From positions 682,001 through 746,000 of the forward strand of contig NZ_NEQV01000002.1 in NCBI RefSeq assembly GCF_002799245.1: 64,000 nucleotides of DNA, written 5' to 3'. A program made the position numbers and the translations under genes. This DNA comes from Stenotrophomonas maltophilia (GTDB lineage: Bacteria > Pseudomonadota > Gammaproteobacteria > Xanthomonadales > Xanthomonadaceae). Positions 19,482 to 30,300 of the stretch are shown here, one piece after another; within the stretch, counting starts at the first letter, position 1; each line of letters begins with the position of its first letter. The notes beneath the pieces were generated by a model. The model saw only the letters and a program-made list of their open reading frames with translations, was not told where the DNA came from and searched no databases.

Positions 19482-20375
19482 ATGACCGCTTCCGCCCCTT
19501 TTTCCGCCGGTGCCCGCTTCCGTGAGGCGCTGGCTGCCGAATCGCCGCTGCAGGTGATCGGCGCGATCAACGCCAACCACGCCCTGCTGGCCAAGCGCGC
19601 CGGCTTCCGCGCCATCTACCTGTCCGGTGGCGGTGTTGCCGCAGGTTCGCTGGGCCTGCCGGACCTGGGCATCAACACCCTGGAAGACGTGCTGGTGGAC
19701 GTGCGCCGCATCACCGATGTCTGCGACCTGCCGTTGATGGTCGACATCGATACCGGCTTCGGCCCGAGCGCGTTCAACATCGCGCGCACCGTGAAGTCGC
19801 TGATCAAGGCCGGCGCGGCCGCCTGCCACATCGAAGACCAGGTCGGTGCCAAGCGCTGCGGCCACCGCCCGGGCAAGGAGATCGTCTCGCAGGGCGAAAT
19901 GGTCGACCGCGTGAAGGCTGCTGCCGATGCCAAGACCGATCCGGACTTCTTCCTGATCGCGCGCACCGACGCCATCCAGGTGGACGGCGTGGACAAGGCC
20001 ATCGAGCGCGCCATCGCCTGCGTCGAGGCCGGTGCCGACGGCATCTTCGCCGAAGCGGCCTACGACCTGGACACCTACCGCCGCTTCGTCGATGCAGTGA
20101 AGGTGCCGGTACTGGCCAACATCACCGAGTTCGGCGCCACCCCGCTGTTCAGCCGCGACGAGCTGGCCTCAGCCGGCGTCGCCATCCAGCTGTTCCCGCT
20201 GTCGGCGTTCCGTGCGGGCAACAAGGCCGCCGAGAACGTCTACCAGGCGGTGCGCCGCGATGGCCACCAGCGCAATGTGGTGGAGACCATGCAGACCCGC
20301 GAAGAACTCTACGACCGCATCGGCTACCACGCCTTCGAGCAGCAGCTCGATGCACTGTTCGCCGCCAAGAAATAA
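19482..20375 (+). CDS. prpB: 2-methylisocitrate lyase
   Basis: Splits 2-methylisocitrate into pyruvate and succinate, the last step of the 2-methylcitrate cycle. 297 residues, isocitrate-lyase/PEP-mutase fold. Catalytic loop [14 protein letters not shown], the metal-binding DIDTGFG and ARTDA, and [16 protein letters not shown] are visible. ATG 19482 gives the expected [17 protein letters not shown]; an upstream in-frame ATG at 19425 would run through the promoter. No clear Shine-Dalgarno. First gene of the prp operon. Confidence 0.97.
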   Translation: MTASAPFSAGARFREALAAESPLQVIGAINANHALLAKRAGFRAIYLSGGGVAAGSLGLPDLGINTLEDVLVDVRRITDVCDLPLMVDIDTGFGPSAFNIARTVKSLIKAGAAACHIEDQVGAKRCGHRPGKEIVSQGEMVDRVKAAADAKTDPDFFLIARTDAIQVDGVDKAIERAIACVEAGADGIFAEAAYDLDTYRRFVDAVKVPVLANITEFGATPLFSRDELASAGVAIQLFPLSAFRAGNKAAENVYQAVRRDGHQRNVVETMQTREELYDRIGYHAFEQQLDALFAAKK

Positions 20376-20411
20376 GCAGTACCCTGCACCATCAGTTTTC
20401 GGAGGGAAAAC

Positions 20412-21569
20412 ATGAACGATACGACCGCAACCCCGACCTTCAAGCCGAAGAAGTCCGTCGCCCTGTCCGGCACCGCGGCCGGCAACACCGCGCTGTGCAG
20501 CGTGGGCCGTAGCGGCAACGACCTGCACTACCGCGGCTACGACATCCTGGACCTGGCCAACACCAGCGAATTCGAGGAGATCGCCTACCTGCTGGTGCAT
20601 GGCAAGCTGCCGACCCGCGCCGAGCTGGTCTCGTACAAGGCCAAGCTGAAGTCGCTGCGTGGCATCCCGGCCGCGGTGAAGGCCGCACTGGAAGAGCTGC
20701 CGCCGTCGGCGCACCCGATGGACGTGATGCGCACCGGCGTGTCCGTGCTCGGCTGCGTGGCGCCGGAGAAGGACGACCACAACCATCCGGGCGCGCGCGA
20801 CATCGCCGACAAGCTGATGGCCTGCCTCGGTTCGATGCTGCTGTACTGGTACCACTGGAGCCACAACGGCCGCGCCATCGACGTGGAAACCGATGACGAC
20901 TCGATCGGTGGCCACTTCCTGCACCTGCTGCATGGCGAGAAGCCGCAGGAGTCGTGGGTGAAGGCGATGCACACCTCGCTGATCCTGTACGCGGAACACG
21001 AGTTCAACGCCTCGACCTTCACCTGCCGCGTCATCGCCGGTACCGGCAGCGACATGTACAGCGCGATCTGCGGTGGCATCGGTGCGCTGCGCGGCCCGAA
21101 GCATGGCGGTGCCAACGAAGTGGCGTTCGAAGTGCAGAAGCGCTACGACACTCCCGATGAGGCCGAGGAAGACATCAAGGCCCGCGTCGAGCGCAAGGAA
21201 GTGGTGATCGGTTTCGGCCACCCGGTGTATACCGTCTCCGATCCGCGCAACAAGGTGATCAAGGACGTGGCCCGCGAGCTGTCCGAAGAGCAGTCGAGCA
21301 TGAAGATGTACGACATCGCCGAGCGCCTGGAATCGGTGATGTGGGACATCAAGAAGATGTTCCCGAACCTGGACTGGTTCAGCGCCGTCAGCTACCACAT
21401 GATGGGCGTGCCGACCGCGATGTTCACCCCGCTGTTCGTGATCGCCCGCACCGCCGGCTGGAGCGCGCACATTGTCGAGCAGCGCATCGACGGCAAGATC
21501 ATCCGTCCGAGCGCCAACTACATCGGTCCGGAAGACCGCGACTTCGTCGCCATCGACAAGCGCGTCTGA
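20412..21569 (+). CDS. prpC: 2-methylcitrate synthase
   Basis: Condenses propionyl-CoA with oxaloacetate. 385 residues, citrate synthase fold. Key features: [29 protein letters not shown] and KHGGANE with catalytic histidines, [12 protein letters not shown], and [15 protein letters not shown], the last being characteristic of methylcitrate synthase rather than housekeeping citrate synthase. GGAGGG eight bases upstream of ATG 20412. 36 bp after prpB. Confidence 0.97.
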   Translation: MNDTTATPTFKPKKSVALSGTAAGNTALCSVGRSGNDLHYRGYDILDLANTSEFEEIAYLLVHGKLPTRAELVSYKAKLKSLRGIPAAVKAALEELPPSAHPMDVMRTGVSVLGCVAPEKDDHNHPGARDIADKLMACLGSMLLYWYHWSHNGRAIDVETDDDSIGGHFLHLLHGEKPQESWVKAMHTSLILYAEHEFNASTFTCRVIAGTGSDMYSAICGGIGALRGPKHGGANEVAFEVQKRYDTPDEAEEDIKARVERKEVVIGFGHPVYTVSDPRNKVIKDVARELSEEQSSMKMYDIAERLESVMWDIKKMFPNLDWFSAVSYHMMGVPTAMFTPLFVIARTAGWSAHIVEQRIDGKIIRPSANYIGPEDRDFVAIDKRV

Positions 21570-21584
21570 TCCACCTGCTGTACC

Positions 21585-21613
21585 CATCCGGCCGGCCGCG
21601 TGCCGGCCGGATG
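21585..21613. terminator. Strong hairpin between prpC and acnD
   Basis: CATCCGGCCGGC-CGCGT-GCCGGCCGGATG is a perfect 12-bp stem followed by CTTTCG. The T tract is weak, so it may reduce rather than stop transcription into acnD, or protect the prpBC mRNA end. Confidence 0.5.
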
Positions 21614-21666
21614 CTTTCGCCGCCGCATCGCCGGCACCCGGCCCGCCTCAAGTACTCCGCCAGCCC

Positions 21667-24285
21667 ATGAATACCGATTACCGCAAGAACCTCCCCGGCA
21701 GCACGCTGGATTATTTCGACGCGCGCGCCGCTGTCGATGCGATCCAGCCCGGCGCCTATGCCACCCTGCCGTACACCTCGCGCGTGCTGGCCGAGAACCT
21801 GGTGCGCCGCTGCGATCCGGCCACGCTCAGCGATTCGCTGAAGCAGCTGATCGAGCGTCGTCGCGACCTCGACTTCCCGTGGTTCCCGGCGCGCGTTGTG
21901 TGCCACGACATCCTCGGCCAGACCGCACTGGTCGACCTGGCCGGCCTGCGTGATGCGATCGCCGACAAGGGGGGTGACCCGGCCAAGGTGAATCCGGTGG
22001 TGCCGGTGCAGCTGATCGTCGATCACTCGCTGGCGGTGGAGTGCGGTGGTTTCGATCCGCAGGCGTTCGAGAAGAACCGCGCCATCGAGGATCGTCGCAA
22101 CGAAGACCGTTTCCACTTCATCGACTGGACCAAGCTGGCGTTCGAGAACGTGGACGTGATTCCGCCGGGCAACGGCATCATGCACCAGATCAACCTGGAG
22201 AAGATGTCGCCGGTGGTCTACGTGCAGGACGGTGTCGCCTTCCCGGATACCTGCGTGGGTACCGACAGCCACACCCCGCACGTGGATGCGCTGGGCGTGA
22301 TCGCCATCGGCGTGGGCGGCCTGGAGGCCGAGAACGTGATGCTCGGCCGTGCCTCGTGGATGCGCCTACCGGATATCATCGGCGTCGAGCTGACCGGCAG
22401 GCCGCAGCCGGGCATCACCGCCACCGACGTGGTGCTGGCGCTGACCGAGTTCCTGCGCAGGGAGCGCGTGGTCGGCGCCTATCTTGAATTCTTCGGCGAG
22501 GGTGCCGCGGCACTGACCATCGGTGACCGCGCCACCATTTCCAACATGTGCCCGGAATACGGCGCGACCGCCGCGATGTTCTACATCGACGGGCAGACCA
22601 TCGATTACCTGCGCCTGACCGGCCGCGAGGAATCGCAGGTGGCGCTGGTGGAGAACTACGCCCGCACCACCGGCCTGTGGGCTGACGATCTGGCCACTGC
22701 GCAGTACGAGCGCGTGCTGCGCTTCGACCTGTCCAGCGTGGTGCGCAACATGGCCGGTCCGTCCAACCCGCACAAGCGCGTGGCCACCGCCGAGCTGGCC
22801 GAGCGTGGCATCGCCGACGAAGCCAAGCTGGAGGCAGGCAAGGCCGAGCAGGCGCAGGGCCTGATGCCTGATGGCGCGGTGATCATTGCTGCCATCACCA
22901 GCTGCACCAACACCTCCAACCCGCGCAACGTGATCGCCGCCGCACTGCTGGCGCGCAAGGCCAACGAGCGTGGCCTGCTGCGCAAGCCGTGGGTGAAGTC
23001 GTCGCTGGCGCCGGGCTCGAAGGCGGTGCAGCTGTACCTGGAAGAGGCCGGCCTGCTGCCGGACCTGGAGAAGCTCGGCTTCGGCATCGTGGCGTTCGCC
23101 TGCACCACCTGCAACGGCATGAGTGGCGCGCTGGATCCGGCAATCCAGCAGGAGATCATCGACCGTGACCTGTATTCCACGGCCGTACTGTCGGGCAACC
23201 GTAATTTTGATGGCCGCATCCACCCGTATGCGAAGCAGGCGTTCCTGGCCTCGCCGCCGCTGGTGATCGCCTATGCCATCGCCGGTACCGTGCGTTTCGA
23301 CATCGAGAAGGACGTGCTGGGCGTGGACGCCGACGGCAACGAGGTGCGCCTGAAGGATATCTGGCCGAGCGACGCCGAGATCGATGCCGTGGTGAAGGCC
23401 GCAGTGAAGCCGGAGCAGTTCCGCCGCGTCTACAACCCGATGTTCAACGTGCGCGTGGAGCATGGCGCGGCGGTCAGCCCGCTGTACGACTGGCGCCCGC
23501 AGAGCACCTACATCCGCCGTCCGCCGTACTGGGAGGGCGCATTGGCCGGTGAGCGCACGCTGGCGGGCATGCGTGCGCTGGCGGTGCTGCCGGACAACAT
23601 CACCACCGACCACCTGTCGCCGTCCAACGCGATCCTGGCGTCCAGTGCCGCCGGTGAGTACCTGGCGAAGATGGGCCTGCCGGAGGAGGACTTCAATTCC
23701 TACGCGACCCACCGCGGCGACCACCTGACCGCGCAGCGCGCCACCTTCGCCAACCCGAAGCTGTTCAACGAGATGGTGCGCAACGACGACGGCAGCGTGA
23801 AGCAGGGGTCGCTGGCGCGCGTGGAGCCGGAAGGCAAGGTGATGCGCATGTGGGAAGCGATCGAGACCTACATGGACCGCAAGCAGCCGCTGATCATCAT
23901 CGCCGGTGCCGACTACGGCCAGGGCAGTTCGCGCGACTGGGCCGCCAAGGGCGTGCGCCTGGCCGGCGTGGAGGCGATCGTGGCCGAAGGTTTCGAGCGG
24001 ATTCACCGTACCAACCTGATCGGCATGGGCGTGCTGCCGCTGGAGTTCAAGCCGGGCACCACGCGCTTGACGCTGGGCATCGATGGCACCGAAACCTTCG
24101 ACGTGATCGGTGAGCGCACCCCGCGCGCCGACCTGACCCTGGTCATCCATCGCCGCGACGGCCAGGACGTGATCGTGCCGGTGACCTGCCGCCTGGACAG
24201 CGACGAGGAAGTGGCGATCTACGAAGCCGGCGGCGTGCTGCAGCGCTTCGCCCAGGACTTCCTGGAAGGCGCCAAGGTGGCGTAA
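21667..24285 (+). CDS. acnD: Fe/S-dependent 2-methylisocitrate dehydratase
   Basis: Dehydrates 2-methylcitrate to trans-2-methylaconitate; needs PrpF. 872 residues of the aconitase A family. Seen: GTDSHTPHVDALG, the cluster cysteines in TSCTNTSNP and ACTTCNG, SGNRNFDGRIHP, and the swivel-domain YGQGSSRDWAAKG. ATG 21667 gives MNTDYRKNLPGSTLDYFD, the usual AcnD start; the longer frame upstream overlaps prpC out of frame. Adjacency to prpF separates it from housekeeping AcnA. Confidence 0.96.
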   Translation: MNTDYRKNLPGSTLDYFDARAAVDAIQPGAYATLPYTSRVLAENLVRRCDPATLSDSLKQLIERRRDLDFPWFPARVVCHDILGQTALVDLAGLRDAIADKGGDPAKVNPVVPVQLIVDHSLAVECGGFDPQAFEKNRAIEDRRNEDRFHFIDWTKLAFENVDVIPPGNGIMHQINLEKMSPVVYVQDGVAFPDTCVGTDSHTPHVDALGVIAIGVGGLEAENVMLGRASWMRLPDIIGVELTGRPQPGITATDVVLALTEFLRRERVVGAYLEFFGEGAAALTIGDRATISNMCPEYGATAAMFYIDGQTIDYLRLTGREESQVALVENYARTTGLWADDLATAQYERVLRFDLSSVVRNMAGPSNPHKRVATAELAERGIADEAKLEAGKAEQAQGLMPDGAVIIAAITSCTNTSNPRNVIAAALLARKANERGLLRKPWVKSSLAPGSKAVQLYLEEAGLLPDLEKLGFGIVAFACTTCNGMSGALDPAIQQEIIDRDLYSTAVLSGNRNFDGRIHPYAKQAFLASPPLVIAYAIAGTVRFDIEKDVLGVDADGNEVRLKDIWPSDAEIDAVVKAAVKPEQFRRVYNPMFNVRVEHGAAVSPLYDWRPQSTYIRRPPYWEGALAGERTLAGMRALAVLPDNITTDHLSPSNAILASSAAGEYLAKMGLPEEDFNSYATHRGDHLTAQRATFANPKLFNEMVRNDDGSVKQGSLARVEPEGKVMRMWEAIETYMDRKQPLIIIAGADYGQGSSRDWAAKGVRLAGVEAIVAEGFERIHRTNLIGMGVLPLEFKPGTTRLTLGIDGTETFDVIGERTPRADLTLVIHRRDGQDVIVPVTCRLDSDEEVAIYEAGGVLQRFAQDFLEGAKVA

Positions 24286-24292
24286 GTCATCC

Positions 24293-24314
24293 GACGGCCC
24301 GGCAACGGGCCGTC
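24293..24314. other. Hairpin between acnD and prpF
   Basis: GACGGCCCG-GCAA-CGGGCCGTC, a perfect 9-bp stem with a GCAA tetraloop, 7 bp after the acnD stop and 22 bp before prpF. No T tract, so an mRNA-stabilising or processing hairpin is as likely as a terminator. Confidence 0.5.
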
Positions 24315-24336
24315 TTACATTGCAAGGAACCGTTCC

Positions 24337-25515
24337 ATGGCATTTCTCCCGCAACTCCGCATCCCCGCCACCTACATGCGCGGCGGCACCAGCAAGGGCG
24401 TGTTCTTCCGCCTGCAGGACCTGCCCGAAGCCGCGCAGGTGCCGGGCGCCGCACGCGATGCACTGTTGATGCGCGTGATTGGCTCGCCCGATCCGTATGG
24501 CAAGCAGACCGACGGCATGGGCGGCGCCACCTCCAGCACCAGCAAGTGCGTGATCATCTCCAGCGCCTCGGTGCCGGACCACGATGTCGATTATCTGTAC
24601 GGCCAGGTCTCGATCGATACAGCATTCGTCGACTGGAGTGGCAACTGCGGCAACCTCAGCACTGCGGTTGGCCCGTTCGCGATTGCCAACGGGCTGATCG
24701 ATCCGGCCCGCGTGCCGCGCGATGGCCTGTGCACCGTGCGCATCTGGCAGGCCAACATCGGCAAGACCATCGTCGCCCATGTGCCGATGCGCGATGGCGA
24801 AGTGCAGGAAATCGGAAATTTCGAGCTGGACGGCGTGACCTTCCCGGCGGCCGAGATCCAGCTCGAATTCATCGATCCGTCCGATGACGGCGATGCGGGC
24901 GCGATGTTCCCGACCGGCAATCTGGTCGACACTCTGGATGTGCCTGGCCTGGGCAGCTTCGAGGTGACCATGATCACCGCCGGCATCCCGACCATCTTCC
25001 TCAACGCCGCCGACCTGGGCTACAGCGGTACCGAGCTGCAGCCGGTCATCAACGAAGACAAGGCCGCGCTGGAACGCTTTGAGAAGATCCGCGCCTACGG
25101 TGCCCTGCGCATGGGCCTGATCAGGAACCTGGAAGACGCAGCGACCCGCCAGCACACGCCGAAGGTGGCCTTCGTGGCGCCGGCACAGGACTACGTGTCA
25201 TCCAGTGGCAAAGCCATCCCGGCGTCGGCGATCGACCTGCACGCGCGTGCGTTGTCGATGGGCAAGCTGCACCACGCGATGATGGGGACCGCCGCCGTGG
25301 CGATCGGTACCGCCGCGGCGATTCCGGGCACCCTGGTCAATCGTGCGGCCGGTGGTGGCGAACGCGAGGCGGTGACCTTCGGTCATCCCTCCGGCACCTT
25401 GCGCGTGGGTGCACAGGCCGGTCTCGTTGACGGCCAGTGGACGGTGACCAAGGCCATCATGAGCCGCAGCGCCCGTGTGCTGATGGAAGGCAAGGTGCGG
25501 GTGCCGGCCGAATGA
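24337..25515 (+). CDS. prpF: 2-methylaconitate cis-trans isomerase
   Basis: Isomerises the AcnD product trans-2-methylaconitate so that it can be hydrated onward. 392 residues, PrpF/DapF-like fold. The signature [11 protein letters not shown] at residues 14-24 and [15 protein letters not shown] are present, as is SGNCGNL around the catalytic cysteine/lysine region. AAGGAA lies a few bases before ATG 24337. Together with acnD it forms the AcnD/PrpF bypass of PrpD. Confidence 0.96.
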   Translation: MAFLPQLRIPATYMRGGTSKGVFFRLQDLPEAAQVPGAARDALLMRVIGSPDPYGKQTDGMGGATSSTSKCVIISSASVPDHDVDYLYGQVSIDTAFVDWSGNCGNLSTAVGPFAIANGLIDPARVPRDGLCTVRIWQANIGKTIVAHVPMRDGEVQEIGNFELDGVTFPAAEIQLEFIDPSDDGDAGAMFPTGNLVDTLDVPGLGSFEVTMITAGIPTIFLNAADLGYSGTELQPVINEDKAALERFEKIRAYGALRMGLIRNLEDAATRQHTPKVAFVAPAQDYVSSSGKAIPASAIDLHARALSMGKLHHAMMGTAAVAIGTAAAIPGTLVNRAAGGGEREAVTFGHPSGTLRVGAQAGLVDGQWTVTKAIMSRSARVLMEGKVRVPAE

Positions 25516-25522
25516 TGCGCTG

Positions 25523-25621
25523 GTAAACGCCAACCGAGGTTGGCGACTACCGGGCCGCAGAGACCGATTGCTTTGGTGGATGCCAACCTTTTGCTTTGGT
25601 AGATGCCAACCTTGGTTGGCA
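25523..25621. repeat. GTAG-type GCCAACC..GGTTGGC repeats between prpF and prpD
   Basis: Three units: GTAA-AC-GCCAACCGAGGTTGGC..CTAC (25523-25550), a half unit GTGGATGCCAACCTT (25576-25590), and GTAG-AT-GCCAACCTTGGTTGGC (25599-25620). These belong to the GTAG-ended palindrome family and split prpD from the rest of the operon. Confidence 0.8.
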
Positions 25622-25663
25622 GGGGGGCACGGGCAACCGTACACCGCAACGAGGAGATCGACG

Positions 25664-27124
25664 ATGTCCGACAGCCACACCCCATCCAACGAACGTGCGG
25701 CGTGGGATGCGCTGCTGGTGGACATCGTCGATTACGTGCGCGACGCACGCATCGACTCGCCGCTGGCCTTCCAGACCGCGCATCACTGCCTGCTTGATAC
25801 GCTGGGGTGCGGCCTGGAAGCGCTGTCTTTCCCGGCCTGCAGCAAGCTGCTCGGTCCCCTGGTACCGGGCATCAACGTGGTCAACGGCGCGCGCGTACCT
25901 GGCACGCACTACGTGCTGGATCCGGTGCAGGCGGCCTTCAACCTCGGTGCGATGGTGCGCTGGCTGGATTTCAACGACACCTGGCTGGCCGCCGAATGGG
26001 GCCACCCCTCGGACAATCTGGGGGGCATCCTTGCCGTCTGCGATTGGCTGGGCCGCAACGCGCAGGCCCTGCGCCGCCCGCCGCCGACCCTGCACGACGT
26101 GCTGCTGGCGATGATCAAGGCGCACGAGATCCAGGGTGTGCTGGCACTGCAGAATTCCTTCAACCGGGTCGGGCTGGACCATGTGGTGCTGGTCAAGGTC
26201 GCCACCACCGCCGTGGTGGCGCAGCTGCTGGGGCTGGATCGCGAACGCATGCTCAATGCGCTGTCGCTGGCCTGGGTCGACGGCCAGGCGCTGCGGACAT
26301 ACCGGCACGCACCCAACACCGGCTCGCGCAAGAGCTGGGCGGCCGGTGATGCGACCAGCCGGGGCGTACGCCTGGCGCTGATGGCGGCCAGTGGCGAGAT
26401 GGGCTACCCCAGCGTGCTCAGTGCGCCGACCTGGGGCTTCGAAGCGGTGTCCATGCGTGGCCAGGCGCTGACGCTGGGGCGACCGCTGGGCAGCTACGTG
26501 ATGGAAAACGTGCTGTTCAAGATCAGCTACCCGGCCGAGTTCCATGGCCAGACCGCGGTGGAGGCGGCGATCGCCCTGCACCAGCAGCTGCGCGCGATGG
26601 GGCGACGGGTCGAGGACATCGCGCATATCGCGATCCGGACCCAGGAAGCCTGCATCCGCATCATCGACAAGCAGGGCCCGCTGCACAACCCGGCCGACCG
26701 TGATCACTGCGTGCAGTACATGGTCGCCATCGCATTGCTGCACGGGCGGCTGGTGGCCGAGGACTATGAAGACGACGTGGCGGCCGATCCGCGCATCGAC
26801 GCACTGCGCGCGAAGATGGCCTGCCATGAGGATCCCCGGCTCAGCGCCGATTACCTGGACCCGGGCAAGCGCAGCATTGCCAACGGCCTGAGCGTGCGCT
26901 TCAGCGATGGCAGCGCACTGCCGGAGGTACTGGTGGAGTATCCGCTCGGCCATGCCCGACGCCGCGAGGAGGGCATTCCGCTGCTGATGGACAAGTTCCG
27001 CCGGCACCTGGCCCATCGCTTTCCGACCGCCCAGCAGCAGCGCATTCTTGCTGCGTCGCTGGACCCGGTGGCGCTGGCGGCGATGCCGGTGACCGACTAC
27101 GTGGACCTGTACCTGCCGGGGTAG
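25664..27124 (+). CDS. prpD: 2-methylcitrate dehydratase (PrpD, iron-sulfur independent)
   Basis: Dehydrates 2-methylcitrate to cis-2-methylaconitate. 486 residues, MmgE/PrpD family. Seen: [14 protein letters not shown] near the N-terminus, [23 protein letters not shown] (active-site region), [46 protein letters not shown] nine bases upstream fixes ATG 25664. It duplicates the job of AcnD plus PrpF in the same locus. Its TAG stop is also part of a GTAG. Confidence 0.96.
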   Translation: MSDSHTPSNERAAWDALLVDIVDYVRDARIDSPLAFQTAHHCLLDTLGCGLEALSFPACSKLLGPLVPGINVVNGARVPGTHYVLDPVQAAFNLGAMVRWLDFNDTWLAAEWGHPSDNLGGILAVCDWLGRNAQALRRPPPTLHDVLLAMIKAHEIQGVLALQNSFNRVGLDHVVLVKVATTAVVAQLLGLDRERMLNALSLAWVDGQALRTYRHAPNTGSRKSWAAGDATSRGVRLALMAASGEMGYPSVLSAPTWGFEAVSMRGQALTLGRPLGSYVMENVLFKISYPAEFHGQTAVEAAIALHQQLRAMGRRVEDIAHIAIRTQEACIRIIDKQGPLHNPADRDHCVQYMVAIALLHGRLVAEDYEDDVAADPRIDALRAKMACHEDPRLSADYLDPGKRSIANGLSVRFSDGSALPEVLVEYPLGHARRREEGIPLLMDKFRRHLAHRFPTAQQQRILAASLDPVALAAMPVTDYVDLYLPG

Positions 27125-27186
27125 GGTGCGCCTTGGTGGATCTGACACCGCACCTGCTTGCCGGGCACGTGGCTCGACCGGCTTTG

Positions 27187-27270
27187 GTAGGTGCCAACCT
27201 TGGTTGGCACGGGCCCAACGCCAACCAAGGTTGGCGGCTACCGATACTGCCGGCCAGCGGCCGGCACTAC
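27187..27270. repeat. GTAG palindromes of two subtypes, gap before the A2M gene
   Basis: The 230-bp gap holds an inverted pair of the GCCAACC type (27187-27210 and 27219-27241) and one unit of the GCCGGCC type ending GGCCGGCACTAC (27249-27270). Nothing else is seen besides the promoter-like site at 27323. Confidence 0.8.
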
Positions 27271-27322
27271 CCGCACCCCGGGCAATTGCCGGATTCGCGT
27301 CAACGCCTTGACGCGGCCTGCC

Positions 27323-27328
27323 TATAAT
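27323..27328 (+). promoter_or_regulatory. TATAAT -10 box ahead of the A2M gene
   Basis: A perfect TATAAT, 26 bp upstream of the ATG at 27355. TTGACG lies only 9 bp before it, too close; TCAACG about 18 bp before is the more likely -35. AAGGAG (27342-27347) follows. Confidence 0.45.
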
Positions 27329-27354
27329 GGCCACCTCGATCAAGGAGTGACGAC

Positions 27355-30300
27355 ATGAGCGGTCCGGCACGGCGGATGCGGTGGGGATGGACGGCAGCAT
27401 TGCTGGCAGGAGGCCTGTTGCTGGGCCTGGCCGGCTGCCGCAACGACAGCGGGCAGCTGCCCAAGGCCAGTGGTGAGGCGATCACCACCAAGGCCGAGCA
27501 GGTGAAGGAATTCACCCTGTTGCGCGCCTACCCGGACCAGAAGAATGACGGTCTGTCGCTGGCGCTGGAGTTCTCGCGCCCGCTGGTCGGCACCCAGGAT
27601 TTCGACAAGCTGGTGCGCTTCGAGGAGAAGGTCGGCACCGACGACAGCAGCTGGACGCTGTCCGATGACGGCCTGACCCTGCGCTACCCGTTCGTCGAGG
27701 CCGGCAAGGAATTCAGCCTGGTGGTCTCGCCGGACCTTCTGGCTGCCGATGGCAGCCGGCTGGGCAAGGAACTGAAGCAGAAGGTGTTCAGCGGCGAGCT
27801 GAAGCCGGTGGTGGGCTTCGCTTCGCAGGGCAGTGTGCTGCCGGCCAAGGACAGCCGCGGCCTGCCGGTGGTCTCGGTGAACGTGCCGGAGGTCGATGTC
27901 GAGTTCCTGCGCGTGCGCGAGAAGGACCTGCCGACCTTCTTCAGCCAGTACCAGCGCGGCGGCCGCCGTGGCAGCTGGGAGCTGAGCAGCGACTACGAGC
28001 GCAGCCCGATCAACAAGCTGGCCGAGCCGGTCTACGTCAACCGCTTCATCCTCGGTGGCAAGAAGAACGAGCGGGTGCTGACCTACCTGCCGACCCAGGA
28101 CATCAAGGAACTGCAGGAGCCGGGCCTGTACTTCGCCTTGCTCAAGCGCACCGGCGACTACGAAGGCGAGTTCGATACCGCGTTCTTCTCGGTCAGCGAC
28201 ATCGGCCTGCATACCCGTGCTTACAAGGACAAACTGTTCGTGCACACCGCCGGCCTGAAGGACGGCGCGCCGCTGAAGGGCATCGATCTGCGCGTGCTGG
28301 ATGCCAAGGGCGAGGTGGTGCTGAAGGGCAGCACCGACGGCAATGGCAATGCGCTGCTGAACTACACCCTGGATGCCACCCATGTGCTGGTCGCCAGCAG
28401 TGGCAAGGACACCAGCTTCCTGCCGTTCAACCAGCCGGCACTGGACCTGAGCGAATTCGCCGTGGCGGGGCGTGACAACGCGTGGTTCGATGTCTACGCC
28501 TGGTCTGGCCGCGACCTGTACCGCCCCGGCGAGACCGTGCGCCTGTCCGCGCTGCTGCGCGACAACGACGGCAAGCCGGTCAAGGCGCAACCGGTGTTCC
28601 TGCGCCTGAAGCAGCCTGACGGCAAGACCTTCCGCGAGACCCGCCTGCAGCCGGGCGACCAGGGCTACATCAACTTCGAGCAGGTCATTCCCGCCGAGGC
28701 GCCCACTGGGCGCTGGCAGGTCGAGTTCCGTACCGATCCCGCCAGCAAGGAAGCGATCCAGGGCATGACCCTGCGCATCGAGGAGTTCCTGCCCGAGCGC
28801 ATGAAGCTGGACCTGGACAGCGCGCAGAAGACGCTGAAGCCGGGCGAGGACCTGCGCCTGCAGGCCAACGGTGCCTATTTGTATGGCGCCCCGGCCGATG
28901 GCAACCGCTTCACCGCACGCATGGCGGTGGCCGCCGAACAGAAGCCGGTGGACGGCCTGCCGGGCTACTTCTTCGGTGACCCGACCCTGCAGCTGCCACG
29001 CGAAGCCAAGGACGTGATCGACACCACGCTGCCGGGCAATGGCCAGCTGCGTGAGGACGTGGCGCTGCCGGAGGAGGCGGCCAAGGCCAAGGCACCGGTC
29101 GCCGTGGTGTTGTCCGGCAGCCTGTATGAAACCGGTGGCCGCACGGTCACCCGTACCCTGAAGCGGGTGATGTGGCCGGCCAACGCGCTGGTGGGTGTAC
29201 GCCCGTTGTTCAACCCTGACGATGGGGCCGATTCCAATGGCAATGCGCGCTTCGAGCTGATGCGCGTGGATGCCTCGGGCGCGCCGCAGCCGGCGAAGGG
29301 CCTGAAGATCACCCTGGTACGCGAGCTGCGTGACTACCACTGGACCTTCAACGACAACCGCTGGGACTACGATTTCACCCGCCGTTTCGAGAACAAGGAA
29401 ACCCGCACCGTCGATGCCGGCAGCAGCGCGGTCGCCTTCGATTTCCCGGTGGAGTGGGGCGAGTACCGGGTGGACGTGTTCGATCCGTCCACCGGCCTGA
29501 CCAGCCGCTACCCGTTCCGTGCCGGCTGGAGCTGGGGCGATGACAACCGCGGCCTCGACGCGCGCCCGGACAAGGTCAAGCTGGGCCTGGACAAGACCGG
29601 CTACAAGGCCGGTGACACCCTGCAGGTGACGGTGACCCCGCCGCACGCCGGCAAGGGCATCCTGATGGTCGAGACCGACCGCATGCTGTACGTGCAGGAC
29701 ATCGAGGCCAAGCCGGGGTCGACCTTCAAGATTCCGGTCACCGCCGACTGGGAACGCCACGACGTCTACATCACCGCGCTGGTGTTCCGTGGCGGCAGTG
29801 CGCCGAGCAAGATCACCCCGGCCCGTGCGGTGGGCGTGGTACACGTACCGATGGACCGCAAGGGCCGCACCGTAGCCGTCGGCCTGGTCGCGCCCAAGCA
29901 GATGCGGCCGGAGCAGGACCTGCCGGTGACGGTCAGCGCGCCGCAGCTGGCCGGCAGGACGGCGCACGTCACCGTCTCGGCGGTGGACGTGGGCATCCTC
30001 AACATCACCCGCTTCCCGGTGCCCGACGCCGGTGCGCACTTCTTCGCCCAGCGTCGTCTCGGCATTGATGCCTATGACATCTACAGCCGGGTGATCGAGA
30101 GCTTCGATGGTGGCAGCGGCAAGCTGAAGTTCGGTGGCGACATGGCGCTGCAGGCACTGCCACAGGCCAAGCGTCCGACTGCGCGCGTGCAGACCGTGGA
30201 CCTGTTCTCCGGCCCGGTGCAGCTGGACGCCAAGGGCAATGCCCGCGTCCGCCTGAAGGTGCCGGACTTCAACGGCACCCTGCGTGTATCGGCGCTGGTC

